Counted from the stretch's first letter, positions 1 to 6,490 are shown. The stretch is 6,884 nt of DNA from an uncultured Eubacteriales bacterium (GCA_934630445.1 CAKTWY010000135.1:1-6884); one strand, 5' to 3'. Numbers and translations: made by a program. The notes: generated by a model from the letters alone, not told the origin.

Positions 1-1
1 G

Positions 2-1018
2 CGCGACAAGTCGACGCTGCGCGCGCGTCTCGCTGCGACGGACGATATCGTCGCGGCCATTCAGTCCGGCGGCGGCGACGCGGCGGACGTGGCGGAGCTT
101 GCCGAGCAGAAAATCTACGGCGTGCGCAACGGGCGGGAGGTCAAGGGTCTTACGCATATCCGTCTGGCCATTGAGGAGGTATACGACCGGCTCGACGAGC
201 TGGCGCGAAACGGCGGACAGCTGCCGGGCATCCCGACGGGCCTGGGGGAGATCGACAATTTTCTCGGCGGCCTGAACCGCTCCGATCTCATTCTCGTTGC
301 GGCGCGTCCCGGCATGGGCAAGACGAGTATCGCCCTGAACATGGCCCTTCACGCGGCGAAAAAGACGGGCAAGGACATCGTCATTTTCCAGCTGGAAATG
401 TCCAAAGAGCAGCTCGCCGCGCGCCTTCTCTCCAACGAGGCATTCGTCGATTCCAAAAAGCTGCGCAACGGCGACCTGACGGACGCGGACTGGGAAAAGC
501 TCGCCCTTGCTGCAAATACACTTGGGCAGACGCGCATGTATATTGACGACAACCCCGGCATCACCGCCGCGGAGATGAAGGCGAAATGCCGCCGTCTGGG
601 CGACAACGTGGGGCTGATCGTTATCGACTATCTGCAGCTCATGCAGGGCTCGAAGCGCACGGAAAACCGTGTGCAGGAGGTTTCTGAAATCTCGCGCTCA
701 CTCAAGATCATGGCCAAGGAGCTGAACGTTCCGGTGATGTGCCTGTCGCAGCTTTCGCGCGCAAGCGAGCAGCGCGCCGATAAACGGCCGATGCTTTCCG
801 ACCTGCGAGAGTCGGGCGCGATCGAGCAGGACGCGGACATCGTCATGTTCCTGTATCGCGACGATTATTATAATGAAGACAGCGAAGAAAAAAACGTCGC
901 CGAATGCATCATTGCAAAAAACCGCCACGGCTCGACCGGTACGGTGAAGCTGCAGTGGCTCGGCCAGTTCACGACGTTTACCAGCCAGGACAGGGTGCAT
1001 GATGAACCGCCTCGATAA
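2..1018 (+). CDS. dnaB: Replicative DNA helicase DnaB (5' partial)
   Basis: This is the C-terminal 338 residues of the hexameric helicase that unwinds DNA ahead of the replication fork and recruits primase. The frame is open to the left edge, so the true start lies outside the window; full-length homologues are roughly 440-450 residues, so about the first 100 (the N-terminal primase-contacting domain) are missing. The GTG at 89 is internal, not a start. In fragment numbering, a linker covers about 1-75, Walker A is ARPGMGKT at 101-108, and the Walker B strand LIVID ends at Asp209, followed by YLQLM. The motif LSQLSR, the segment LRESGAIEQDADIVMFLYR and the KNRHGSTG arginine-finger loop near the end are all typical of the RecA-like DnaB core. 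The last 20 nt overlap tilS, so the two are probably co-transcribed. No broken motif is seen. Confidence 0.97.
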   Translation, partial: RDKSTLRARLAATDDIVAAIQSGGGDAADVAELAEQKIYGVRNGREVKGLTHIRLAIEEVYDRLDELARNGGQLPGIPTGLGEIDNFLGGLNRSDLILVAARPGMGKTSIALNMALHAAKKTGKDIVIFQLEMSKEQLAARLLSNEAFVDSKKLRNGDLTDADWEKLALAANTLGQTRMYIDDNPGITAAEMKAKCRRLGDNVGLIVIDYLQLMQGSKRTENRVQEVSEISRSLKIMAKELNVPVMCLSQLSRASEQRADKRPMLSDLRESGAIEQDADIVMFLYRDDYYNEDSEEKNVAECIIAKNRHGSTGTVKLQWLGQFTTFTSQDRVHDEPPR

Positions 1019-2345
1019 CTGGCTGCGCTCCCAGGGGATGCTTTCGCGCGGGGAGCGCGTGCTCTGCGCCCTTTCCGGAGGGGCGGACAGCGTCGCCATG
1101 ACGCTGATGCTCCTCGAGTACGGGTGCGACGTGTGCGCCGCACACCTGAACCACGGCCTGCGCGGGGAGGAGAGTGCGCGCGACGAGGCGTTTGTCCGCG
1201 CCTTTTGCGAGCGGCACGGCGTGGCACTCATCTGCGGGCACGTTGATGCTGCGGCGCATGCGAGGAAGACGCGCATGTCCGTCGAGGAGGCGGCGCGCGC
1301 GCTGCGCTACACGTTTTTGGAGGATACTGCGCAGCAGCTCGGCGCGCGGAAGATCGCGACCGCGCACACGGCCGGCGACAATCTGGAAACCATGCTCCTC
1401 AATCTCACGCGCGGCACGGGTTCGCTCGGCCTTGCCGGCATTGCGCCCGTGCGCGGGCGGGTGATCCGCCCCATCCTGTTCCTCACGCGCGGCGAGGTTG
1501 AAGCGTATCTCATAAAAAAGGGCGAGACGTACGTCACGGATTCGACGAACCTTTCCGATGATTACACGCGCAATAAGATCCGGCACACTGTCGTGCCGGC
1601 GCTGCTCTCGATCAATCCCTCCCTGATGCAAACCGCGCTCACGAGCGCGGCGCACCTGCGGGAGGATGCGCATGCCCTGGCGGCTGCGGCAGACGCTTTT
1701 CTGCAGCATTTTTCCGATGCGTCCGGCGCTGTCGACGCTGCGGCGCTTGCGGCGCTGGGTCCGGCCGTGCGCGGGCGGGTGATTCGCGCGCTTTATGCGC
1801 GCGCCGGCGGGCCGCTCGCGCAGTTTACCTCGCGCCACGCGGCGCTGGTGGAGGGGCTGCTCGGCGCGGATACACCGCCGAAAAAATGCGATCTGCCGTG
1901 CGGCTTCGAGGCGCGCAGGCGCTATGATCAGCTCTGGATTGGGAAAAAGGTGCAGCGCGCTGCGCCGATGGAACGAACGCTTTGGCCGATCACAGGCGAG
2001 CACGAATTCGGCGCCTGGCGTGTGGAAATCAGCCGCATTCCGAACAAAAAGCAAAAAATTCACAATTCCGTAACAGAGTTTATCGTTGATGATGATAAAA
2101 TAACGGGTACAGTCACACTGCGCGCCCGCCGCGAGGGCGACCGCATCCTGACACCCGTCGGGCATAAAACGCTGAAAAAGCTGATGATCGAGCGAAAGAT
2201 TGCGCGTGAGGAGCGCGCGTTTCTTCCGGTCCTCTGTGACGAGGGCGGCGTGATCGCAGCGGCGCGCGTCGGCGCGGATCTTTCGCGCGCGGCGGATGAA
2301 CATACGAATCATTTATTAAAGATAGTATTCAGGAGTGTGCTGTAA
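999..2345 (+). CDS. tilS: tRNA(Ile)-lysidine synthase TilS
   Basis: This cytoplasmic enzyme uses ATP to attach lysine to C34 of the CAU-anticodon tRNA-Ile, switching it from Met to Ile identity so that AUA is read correctly. The protein is 448 residues. The N-terminal PP-loop ATPase domain shows SGGADS at 26-31, HLNHGLRG at 49-56, HTAGDNLET at 123-131 followed by RGTG, and the DSTN...RNKIRH segment. The C-terminal TilS domain is marked by GDR at 380-382 followed by KTLKKLMIERKI. Most homologues have Asp where this protein has Gly126, just before Asp127. Start is ATG 999 or the adjacent ATG 1002; AGGA at 987-990 suits 999 and AGGG at 992-995 suits 1002. The linker encoded around 2041-2105 is conspicuously AT-rich with AAA/AAT codons, unlike the rest. 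It overlaps dnaB by 20 nt and its TAA shares a base with the hpt ATG, which suggests translational coupling on both sides. Confidence 0.96.
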   Translation: MMNRLDNWLRSQGMLSRGERVLCALSGGADSVAMTLMLLEYGCDVCAAHLNHGLRGEESARDEAFVRAFCERHGVALICGHVDAAAHARKTRMSVEEAARALRYTFLEDTAQQLGARKIATAHTAGDNLETMLLNLTRGTGSLGLAGIAPVRGRVIRPILFLTRGEVEAYLIKKGETYVTDSTNLSDDYTRNKIRHTVVPALLSINPSLMQTALTSAAHLREDAHALAAAADAFLQHFSDASGAVDAAALAALGPAVRGRVIRALYARAGGPLAQFTSRHAALVEGLLGADTPPKKCDLPCGFEARRRYDQLWIGKKVQRAAPMERTLWPITGEHEFGAWRVEISRIPNKKQKIHNSVTEFIVDDDKITGTVTLRARREGDRILTPVGHKTLKKLMIERKIAREERAFLPVLCDEGGVIAAARVGADLSRAADEHTNHLLKIVFRSVL

Positions 2346-2884
2346 TGGAAAATGATATTAAGGAGATACTGTTAACGGAAAAAGAGCTCGCGGATAAAAC
2401 GCGGGAACTGGCCGCGCAGATCATGCGCGATTATGAAGGGAAAAACCCGCTGATCGTCAGCGTCCTCAAGGGTTCCTTTATTTTTATGGCGGATCTTGTC
2501 CGCCAGATCAAGATTCCCTGTACGGTCGATTTTATGGCGCTGTCGAGCTATGGCGCCGGGGTGAAGACGAGCGGGCAGGTGCGCATCATCAAAGACCTCG
2601 ACCGGGATATCTCCGGGCGCGACGTCATTGTTGTGGAGGACATCCTCGACAGCGGCCTGACGCTGAGCTATCTGCTCGAACTTTTGAAAGCGCGGGAGCC
2701 GCGCTCGATCCGCCTGTGCACGCTGCTGGATAAGCCCGACCGGCGCAAGGTCGACGTCACGGTCGATTACCGCGGCTTTACGATTCCGGACGAGTTTGTC
2801 GTCGGATACGGGCTGGATTTTGACGAGCGGTACAGAAATTTACCGTATATCGGCGTACTTAAGCCGTGCGTATACGAAAAATAA
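2345..2884 (+). CDS. hpt: Hypoxanthine (guanine) phosphoribosyltransferase
   Basis: This purine-salvage enzyme transfers phosphoribose from PRPP to hypoxanthine or guanine, giving IMP or GMP in the cytoplasm. At 179 residues it is the usual size for bacterial HPRT. The visible landmarks are LKGS at 41-44 (pyrophosphate-binding loop), SSYG at 67-70 at the start of the flexible active-site loop, the PRPP signature VVEDILDSGLTL at 96-107 with the paired acidic residues Glu98-Asp99, Lys130 in DKPDRR for the purine base, and FVVGYGLDF at 151-159. The start codon overlaps the tilS stop as TAATG, and AGGAG at 2331-2335 lies 9 nt upstream, so initiation is well supported. The tilS-hpt-ftsH order is conserved in many Firmicutes. 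From memory, a TilS-HprT complex has been reported to activate ftsH in B. subtilis; whether that applies here is unknown. The gene symbol could equally be written hprT. Confidence 0.96.
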   Translation: MENDIKEILLTEKELADKTRELAAQIMRDYEGKNPLIVSVLKGSFIFMADLVRQIKIPCTVDFMALSSYGAGVKTSGQVRIIKDLDRDISGRDVIVVEDILDSGLTLSYLLELLKAREPRSIRLCTLLDKPDRRKVDVTVDYRGFTIPDEFVVGYGLDFDERYRNLPYIGVLKPCVYEK

Positions 2885-2895
2885 GCGTTTCAGGC

Positions 2896-2952
2896 GGGCC
2901 GCGCGTTTCGATGGGAGCACGGCGCGGACCACACCGGGAGATCTGTGCCCGG
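2896..2952 (+). other. Stem-loops in the hpt-ftsH gap
   Basis: The 88-nt gap between hpt and ftsH holds two possible GC-rich hairpins. The first pairs GGGCCGCGC (2896-2904) with GCGCGGACC (2922-2930), with one G/A mismatch and a 17-nt loop. The second pairs CCGGG (2934-2938) with CCCGG (2948-2952) across a 9-nt loop; an alternative GAGAT (2938-2942) with ATCTC (2955-2959) would compete with it. Neither is followed by a T-tract, so these do not look like a full intrinsic terminator. They could be processing or stability elements of a polycistronic mRNA. I see no convincing -35/-10 pair in the gap. Confidence 0.35.
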
Positions 2953-2964
2953 GCATCTCAACTT

Positions 2965-2987
2965 AGAAAGGTGTGAAAGCACACTTG
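2965..2987 (+). promoter_or_regulatory. ftsH ribosome-binding region with spacer hairpin
   Basis: AGAAAGG at 2965-2971 matches the complement of the typical 16S rRNA 3' tail. It ends only 1 nt before the GTG at 2973 but 13 nt before the in-frame TTG at 2985. Between them GTGTG (2971-2975) pairs with CACAC (2980-2984) over an AAAG loop, and A2969-T2986 and a G2970-T2985 wobble can extend the stem. An in-frame TAG at 2964 rules out any earlier start. Folding would either hide the start region or bring the Shine-Dalgarno close to the TTG. The sequence is clear; the regulatory reading is inference. Confidence 0.45.
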
Positions 2988-4922
2988 AAGGGAAAAATAC
3001 GAGGCTTGGGCTTCTACTTTATTGTACTTATTGTTCTGATCGGTACAGTGGGAGTGCTTTTAAGCAAATCGCCTTCGAACCAGCCGATTTATTCCGACAT
3101 TGTCCGGCTGTTTGAAGAGGAAAAAGTGAAGGAATTCGTCATCGACGATTCAGTGCTGACGGCGACGCTGTACGATGGCTCCACCGTCGTCTACTCCATC
3201 CCGTATCTCGACCTGTTCTTCGATGAACTGGGCGATCTGATCAGCGCGCAGCGCCAGAGCGGCGTCATCCAGCATGAGGAGATCAAGCGCCCGGCTTCTC
3301 TGCCGTGGTGGGCGGGGATGGTTCCGTATGTGATCCTGATCGTCATCTTCGGCGTGTTCTGGTATTTTATGATGAACAAGGCCGACGGCGGCGCGCGCGG
3401 GGCTATGAATTTCGGCAAATCGAAGGCGCGCCTTGCCACCGACGACGCGAAAAAGGTCTCCTTTAATGACGTCGCCGGCGCGGATGAGGAAAAGGCTGAA
3501 CTGAAGGAGATCGTCGACTTTCTCAAAAATCCGCGCAAGTATGTCGAGATCGGTGCGAAGATTCCGCGCGGCGTGCTGCTTGTGGGCCCTCCGGGCACGG
3601 GCAAAACGCTCATTGCAAAGGCGGTCGCGGGCGAGGCCGGCGTTCCGTTTTTCTCCATCTCCGGTTCCGATTTCGTCGAGCTGTATGTCGGCGTCGGCGC
3701 GTCGCGCGTACGCGACCTGTTTGAGCAGGCGAAGAAGAATGCGCCGGCCATCGTCTTCATCGACGAGATCGACGCGGTCGGCCGCCACCGCGGCGCGGGC
3801 CTCGGCGGCGGGCATGACGAGCGCGAGCAGACGCTCAACCAGCTGCTTGTCGAGATGGACGGCTTTTCCGGCAACGAGGGCGTCATCATCATCGCCGCGA
3901 CCAACCGCGCCGATATCCTCGACCCTGCGCTCCTGCGCCCGGGCCGTTTTGACCGCCAGGTGTATGTGGGCCTTCCGGATATTAAAGGAAGAGAGGCCGT
4001 CTTAAAAGTCCATTCTAAAAATAAGCCCTTTGAGCCGAACGTCAGTTTTGAGGCGATCGCGCGCTCGACCGCGGGCTTTACCGGCGCGGATCTTGCCAAC
4101 CTTTTAAATGAAGCGGCGCTGATTTCCGCGCGCAAGAATAAAAAGCAGATCGGTATGCAGGAGCTGGACGATGCCTTTATCAAGACCGTTATGGGCACGG
4201 AAAAGAAGAGCCGTGTCATCAGCGCCAAGGAGTGCCGACTGACGGCATACCACGAGGCGGGGCACGCCGTTATCACCAAGCTCCTCCCCTCGCAGGACCC
4301 TGTGCATCAGATATCCATCATCCCGCGCGGGCGCGCGGGCGGCTATACGCTGAGCCTGCCCAAGGAGGATAAGTATTACGCGGCCAAGAGCGAAATGCTT
4401 GACGAGATCGTCGTCTTCCTCGGCGGGCGCGTGGCGGAAAAGATCGTCCTGAACGATATTTCCACCGGTGCGTCGAACGATATTGAGCGCGCGTCCGCCA
4501 TGGTGCGGCAGATGGTAACAAAGTACGGCATGAGCGACCGCATCGGGCCGATCTCCTTTGGCTCGGCGCATGACGAGGTCTTCCTCGGGCGCGACTTCAC
4601 CACGTCGAAAAATTTCTCCGAAGAGATCGCTTCGATGATCGACCGCGAGGTCAAGCAGATCATCGACGACGCATACGTCAAGTGCGAGGAGATGCTGCGC
4701 GCGCATATGAAGGAACTCACCGCTGTGGCAGAATATCTCATCAAGTATGAGTCAATGGACGGCGAGACATTCGAGCGCCTTTTCAGCGGCGAGGAAGTCG
4801 ACGCGCCGCCGCACAAGGTATCCTTCTTCACTCCTGAGACAAAGGCGGAAGCCGTGCGCGAAGAGCACGCCGCCAAAGAGGAAGGTTCCGATGCACCCCC
4901 GCCTTTGAACGAACAGCACTGA
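2973..4922 (+). CDS. ftsH: ATP-dependent zinc metalloprotease FtsH
   Basis: FtsH is a membrane-anchored hexameric AAA+ protease that extracts and degrades misfolded membrane proteins and short-lived cytoplasmic regulators. Counting from GTG 2973 it has 649 residues. Transmembrane helix 1 is at about 12-30, a short extracytoplasmic domain follows, and helix 2 is at about 114-134. In the AAA+ module, Walker A GPPGTGKT is at 205-212, the pore loop FVEL starts at Phe234 with YVGVG following, Walker B FIDEID is at 262-267, and the second region of homology ATNRADILDPALLRPGRFDR carries Arg322 and Arg325. The zinc site is HEAGH at 427-431, with Asp503 in GASNDIERA the likely third ligand. The C-terminal tail is charged and Pro-rich. 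The start is uncertain: GTG 2973 has almost no room for its Shine-Dalgarno, so TTG 2985 (645 residues) may be the real one. The gene is probably the last in the dnaB-tilS-hpt unit, as a strong terminator follows 21 nt after its stop. Confidence 0.97.
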   Translation: MKAHLKGKIRGLGFYFIVLIVLIGTVGVLLSKSPSNQPIYSDIVRLFEEEKVKEFVIDDSVLTATLYDGSTVVYSIPYLDLFFDELGDLISAQRQSGVIQHEEIKRPASLPWWAGMVPYVILIVIFGVFWYFMMNKADGGARGAMNFGKSKARLATDDAKKVSFNDVAGADEEKAELKEIVDFLKNPRKYVEIGAKIPRGVLLVGPPGTGKTLIAKAVAGEAGVPFFSISGSDFVELYVGVGASRVRDLFEQAKKNAPAIVFIDEIDAVGRHRGAGLGGGHDEREQTLNQLLVEMDGFSGNEGVIIIAATNRADILDPALLRPGRFDRQVYVGLPDIKGREAVLKVHSKNKPFEPNVSFEAIARSTAGFTGADLANLLNEAALISARKNKKQIGMQELDDAFIKTVMGTEKKSRVISAKECRLTAYHEAGHAVITKLLPSQDPVHQISIIPRGRAGGYTLSLPKEDKYYAAKSEMLDEIVVFLGGRVAEKIVLNDISTGASNDIERASAMVRQMVTKYGMSDRIGPISFGSAHDEVFLGRDFTTSKNFSEEIASMIDREVKQIIDDAYVKCEEMLRAHMKELTAVAEYLIKYESMDGETFERLFSGEEVDAPPHKVSFFTPETKAEAVREEHAAKEEGSDAPPPLNEQH

Positions 4923-4943
4923 GTACTTTGCAAAATGCAGGAA

Positions 4944-4990
4944 CTGTCATTTCCGGCGGATCATCCGCCGGAAATGACAGACTTTCTTTT
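4944..4990 (+). terminator. Intrinsic terminator formed by a 37-nt palindrome
   Basis: Bases 4944-4961 are the exact reverse complement of 4963-4980, around a single central C; in RNA about 16 bp would pair with a loop of about 5 nt. The inner half is GC-rich (CCGGCGG with CCGCCGG). Directly after it comes ACTTTCTTTT, a T-rich tract on the + strand; the opposite direction has only a poor T-tract. It lies 21 nt after the ftsH stop and so fits a rho-independent terminator for the upstream operon. The outer stem arms are AT-richer than usual, and the unusual length and perfection could also mean a dispersed palindromic repeat that serves as a terminator here. Confidence 0.85.
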
Positions 4991-5078
4991 ATGTCGTTCC
5001 CACGATGCAGCTCGGCTGCTTTTCCACGCAAGACGGCGAGCTGCGCCCCTTTCGCGCATTTTCTTCCGGCAGGCAGAA

Positions 5079-5084
5079 TATACT
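5079..5084 (+). promoter_or_regulatory. Possible -10 element upstream of the unknown gene
   Basis: TATACT at 5079-5084 differs from the TATAAT consensus by one base and sits 30 nt before the ATG at 5115, downstream of the terminator, where a new promoter would be expected. No good -35 hexamer is visible 16-18 nt upstream. A second candidate, TGGTATCTT at 5087-5095, resembles an extended -10. The call is tentative. Confidence 0.25.
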
Positions 5085-5101
5085 TGTGGTATCTTTTGCT
5101 T

Positions 5102-5106
5102 GGAGG
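5102..5106 (+). promoter_or_regulatory. Shine-Dalgarno site of the unknown gene
   Basis: GGAGG at 5102-5106 is separated by 8 nt from ATG 5115, an ideal spacing. It decides the start of this gene against a longer open frame that begins at ATG 4935 and would run through the palindromic terminator. Confidence 0.8.
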
Positions 5107-5114
5107 ATGCGCGT

Positions 5115-5981
5115 ATGTTTGGGATACTGCGGATAGAGCATGATGAAAACGAAGGGGTCTGGCGTGCATTTTCGCGCATGCTGCGCCCGGAGCAGTCGGT
5201 TACCGAGGTGCCGCGCCGCATCGGCAACGTCAATTTTCTGGAAGTGCGCGCGCTTTGCGGCGATAAGAGCCGCGCGCGCGTGGTTCAGGCGGCGGAGCGG
5301 GCGCTGATGCGCAGGCGTGTTTACCGCGTGGTGACGCCGGATGATTTTTCGTTTACCGGCAGGGGCGCGCTTGTTCTTGCTCCGGTCGATACGCGCGAGC
5401 TTGCACGCGGTCTGGCCCCTTATATTTTAGAGGCGGAAGCGGCTGCGCGCGGCATTGCGCCGGCTGAGCTCGGCGTTACCGTATGTGCGGTGGGCGTCAC
5501 GCCGCAGGTGCTGCGCTTTCTGCAAAAGGCAGCCGCTGCAGCGCGCTATGTGCGCATTGCGGTTCCAAACGGTGCGCCGCGTGCGGCGGAGCTTCTGATG
5601 CGCGATTACGGCGTCGCTGCGGCCGCCGCCTTTCCAGAGGGTACGCAGGAGCTGGCCTTTGTTTTTTCTGAGACGAAGCTTCCGGAGGATACGAGGCCGG
5701 AGCGCGTCATCAACCTCACCCGGGCGCCGGTGGATGGCACGCAGCCCTATCAGGTCTGTCCGGATGCGCTTGGCGCGTGCGGCGCCCTTGCGCCCGGCGA
5801 GTTTTCCGAAGGGCAGAGAAGGCAGATTCTTGCAGCGCTTTGTATGGAAAACCGTGGAAATTTCGACACTTTACTCGAAAATGCGCAATCATTTGGTCTT
5901 GACAATGATAATCTTGATGCATATAATGGAAACAATGCAAATACGGCGGGTGACGCCAATGAAACTATTATGAATGTGTGA
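5115..5981 (+). CDS. Uncharacterised 288-residue protein between ftsH and greA
   Basis: I do not recognise this protein. It starts with MFGILRIEHDENEG, has no signal peptide or membrane helix, and is likely cytoplasmic. Residues about 75-185 read as alternating strands and helices: a strand GALVLAP, a helix around ELARGLAPYILEAEAAARG, a strand VTVCAVG at 121-127, an Ala-rich helix at 130-143, a strand YVRIAVPN at 145-152, a helix at 155-165 and a strand LAFVFS at 180-185. This resembles a Rossmann-like alpha/beta fold, but no clear nucleotide-binding glycine motif can be named. Two cysteines lie close together in CPDALGACG. The last 27 residues (262-288) are rich in Asn and Asp, use AT-rich codons unlike the rest, and overlap the greA promoter, so this tail is probably disordered. 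GGAGG 8 nt upstream supports the start. The stop is 12 nt before greA and in the same frame. Coding status is supported by the Shine-Dalgarno, length and codon pattern. Confidence 0.8.
   Translation: MFGILRIEHDENEGVWRAFSRMLRPEQSVTEVPRRIGNVNFLEVRALCGDKSRARVVQAAERALMRRRVYRVVTPDDFSFTGRGALVLAPVDTRELARGLAPYILEAEAAARGIAPAELGVTVCAVGVTPQVLRFLQKAAAAARYVRIAVPNGAPRAAELLMRDYGVAAAAAFPEGTQELAFVFSETKLPEDTRPERVINLTRAPVDGTQPYQVCPDALGACGALAPGEFSEGQRRQILAALCMENRGNFDTLLENAQSFGLDNDNLDAYNGNNANTAGDANETIMNV
5899..5927 (+). promoter_or_regulatory. Consensus housekeeping promoter for greA
   Basis: TTGACA at 5899-5904 and TATAAT at 5922-5927 are both perfect matches to the SigA/sigma-70 consensus, separated by exactly 17 nt. 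Transcription would begin around 5934, giving a leader of about 60 nt before greA. The whole promoter lies inside the last 28 codons of the upstream gene, in the only AT-rich stretch near it. It should give greA, and perhaps lysS, strong expression independent of the genes upstream. Confidence 0.85.
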
Positions 5982-5993
5982 GGGTCAAAACTT

Positions 5994-6467
5994 ATGCAGA
6001 AACAATATAAAATTACGAAAGAACGCCTTAAGGAGCTGCAGGACGAGCTGGAATATATGAAGTCCGTGCGCGAAAAGGAAGTGGCCGATCAGATCAAGGA
6101 GGCGCGCTCCTTCGGCGACCTGTCGGAGAACAGCGAATACGACGAGGCCAAGAACGAACAGGGCAAGCTCTATTCCCGCATGGCTGAGATCGAGGCGATC
6201 CTGGCAAACTATGTCATCATCAGCGATGACGATATCGGTACGAACGAGGTTTCCACCGGTACGAAAGTCCTCGTACAGTGCATAGAGGATGACGAAAAGG
6301 AAGAATATTATATCGTCGGCACGCAGGAGGCGAACCCTGCGCTGGGCCGCATTTCGGAAGATTCGCCTTTCGGCAAGGCGCTGATGGGCCGCACTGTCGG
6401 CGACGAGGTCACCGTCGAGGCGCCGGCGTGCACGCTTCATTATAAGCTGCTGGAAATTTCAAAGTAA
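5994..6467 (+). CDS. greA: Transcription elongation factor GreA
   Basis: GreA enters the secondary channel of RNA polymerase and stimulates cleavage of backtracked nascent RNA, rescuing stalled complexes. The 157 residues match the family's usual 155-160. The N-terminal antiparallel coiled coil spans about 8-75 and carries at its tip GDLSENSEYDEAK, where Asp42 and Glu45 correspond to the acidic residues of E. coli GreA that position the catalytic magnesium. The C-terminal FKBP-like domain includes the conserved ISEDSPFGKALMGRTVGDEV. The start ATG is preceded by GAGGG at 5980-5984 with a 9-nt spacer, overlapping the stop of the upstream gene; an in-frame TGA at 5979 excludes an earlier start. 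A consensus promoter lies about 70 nt upstream. lysS follows 73 nt downstream, a pairing seen in several bacteria. Confidence 0.97.
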   Translation: MQKQYKITKERLKELQDELEYMKSVREKEVADQIKEARSFGDLSENSEYDEAKNEQGKLYSRMAEIEAILANYVIISDDDIGTNEVSTGTKVLVQCIEDDEKEEYYIVGTQEANPALGRISEDSPFGKALMGRTVGDEVTVEAPACTLHYKLLEISK

Positions 6468-6490
6468 GCGGCGGCTGTGCCGCGGCTTAC
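6464..6490 (+). other. Hairpin at the greA stop codon
   Basis: GTAAGC (6464-6469) pairs with GCTTAC (6485-6490), and inside it GCGGC (6471-6475) pairs with GCCGC (6479-6483) over a 3-nt TGT loop, with a single G/G mismatch between the two stems. The stem includes the greA stop codon. No T-tract follows (the next bases are ATAAGCGCC), so it is unlikely to stop transcription efficiently. It may protect the greA 3' end or partly separate greA and lysS expression. The rest of the gap up to 6540 shows no clear promoter. Confidence 0.5.

Noticed and set aside
869..874. TATAAT inside the dnaB coding sequence as a promoter for tilS
   Set aside because: No acceptable -35 element lies 16-18 nt upstream, and the bases encode the conserved DDYYN segment of DnaB.
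978..2312. Long minus-strand open frame of 444 codons opposite tilS
   Set aside because: It is the antisense shadow of a confidently identified gene; its translation is Arg/Ala/His-rich with no recognisable domain, as expected in GC-rich DNA.
3191..4279. Minus-strand open frame of 362 codons opposite ftsH
   Set aside because: It is low-complexity Ser/Arg/Pro sequence mirroring the conserved FtsH AAA+ domain, with no domain or start-site support.
4935..5114. N-terminal extension of the unknown gene to ATG 4935
   Set aside because: It would translate through the palindromic terminator, lacks a well-placed Shine-Dalgarno, and GGAGG sits ideally before ATG 5115.
5979..5993. Possible readthrough fusion of the unknown protein with GreA, since both share a frame separated by one TGA
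   Set aside because: GreA has its own Shine-Dalgarno and start, GreA is normally a stand-alone protein, and no recoding signal is visible around the TGA.
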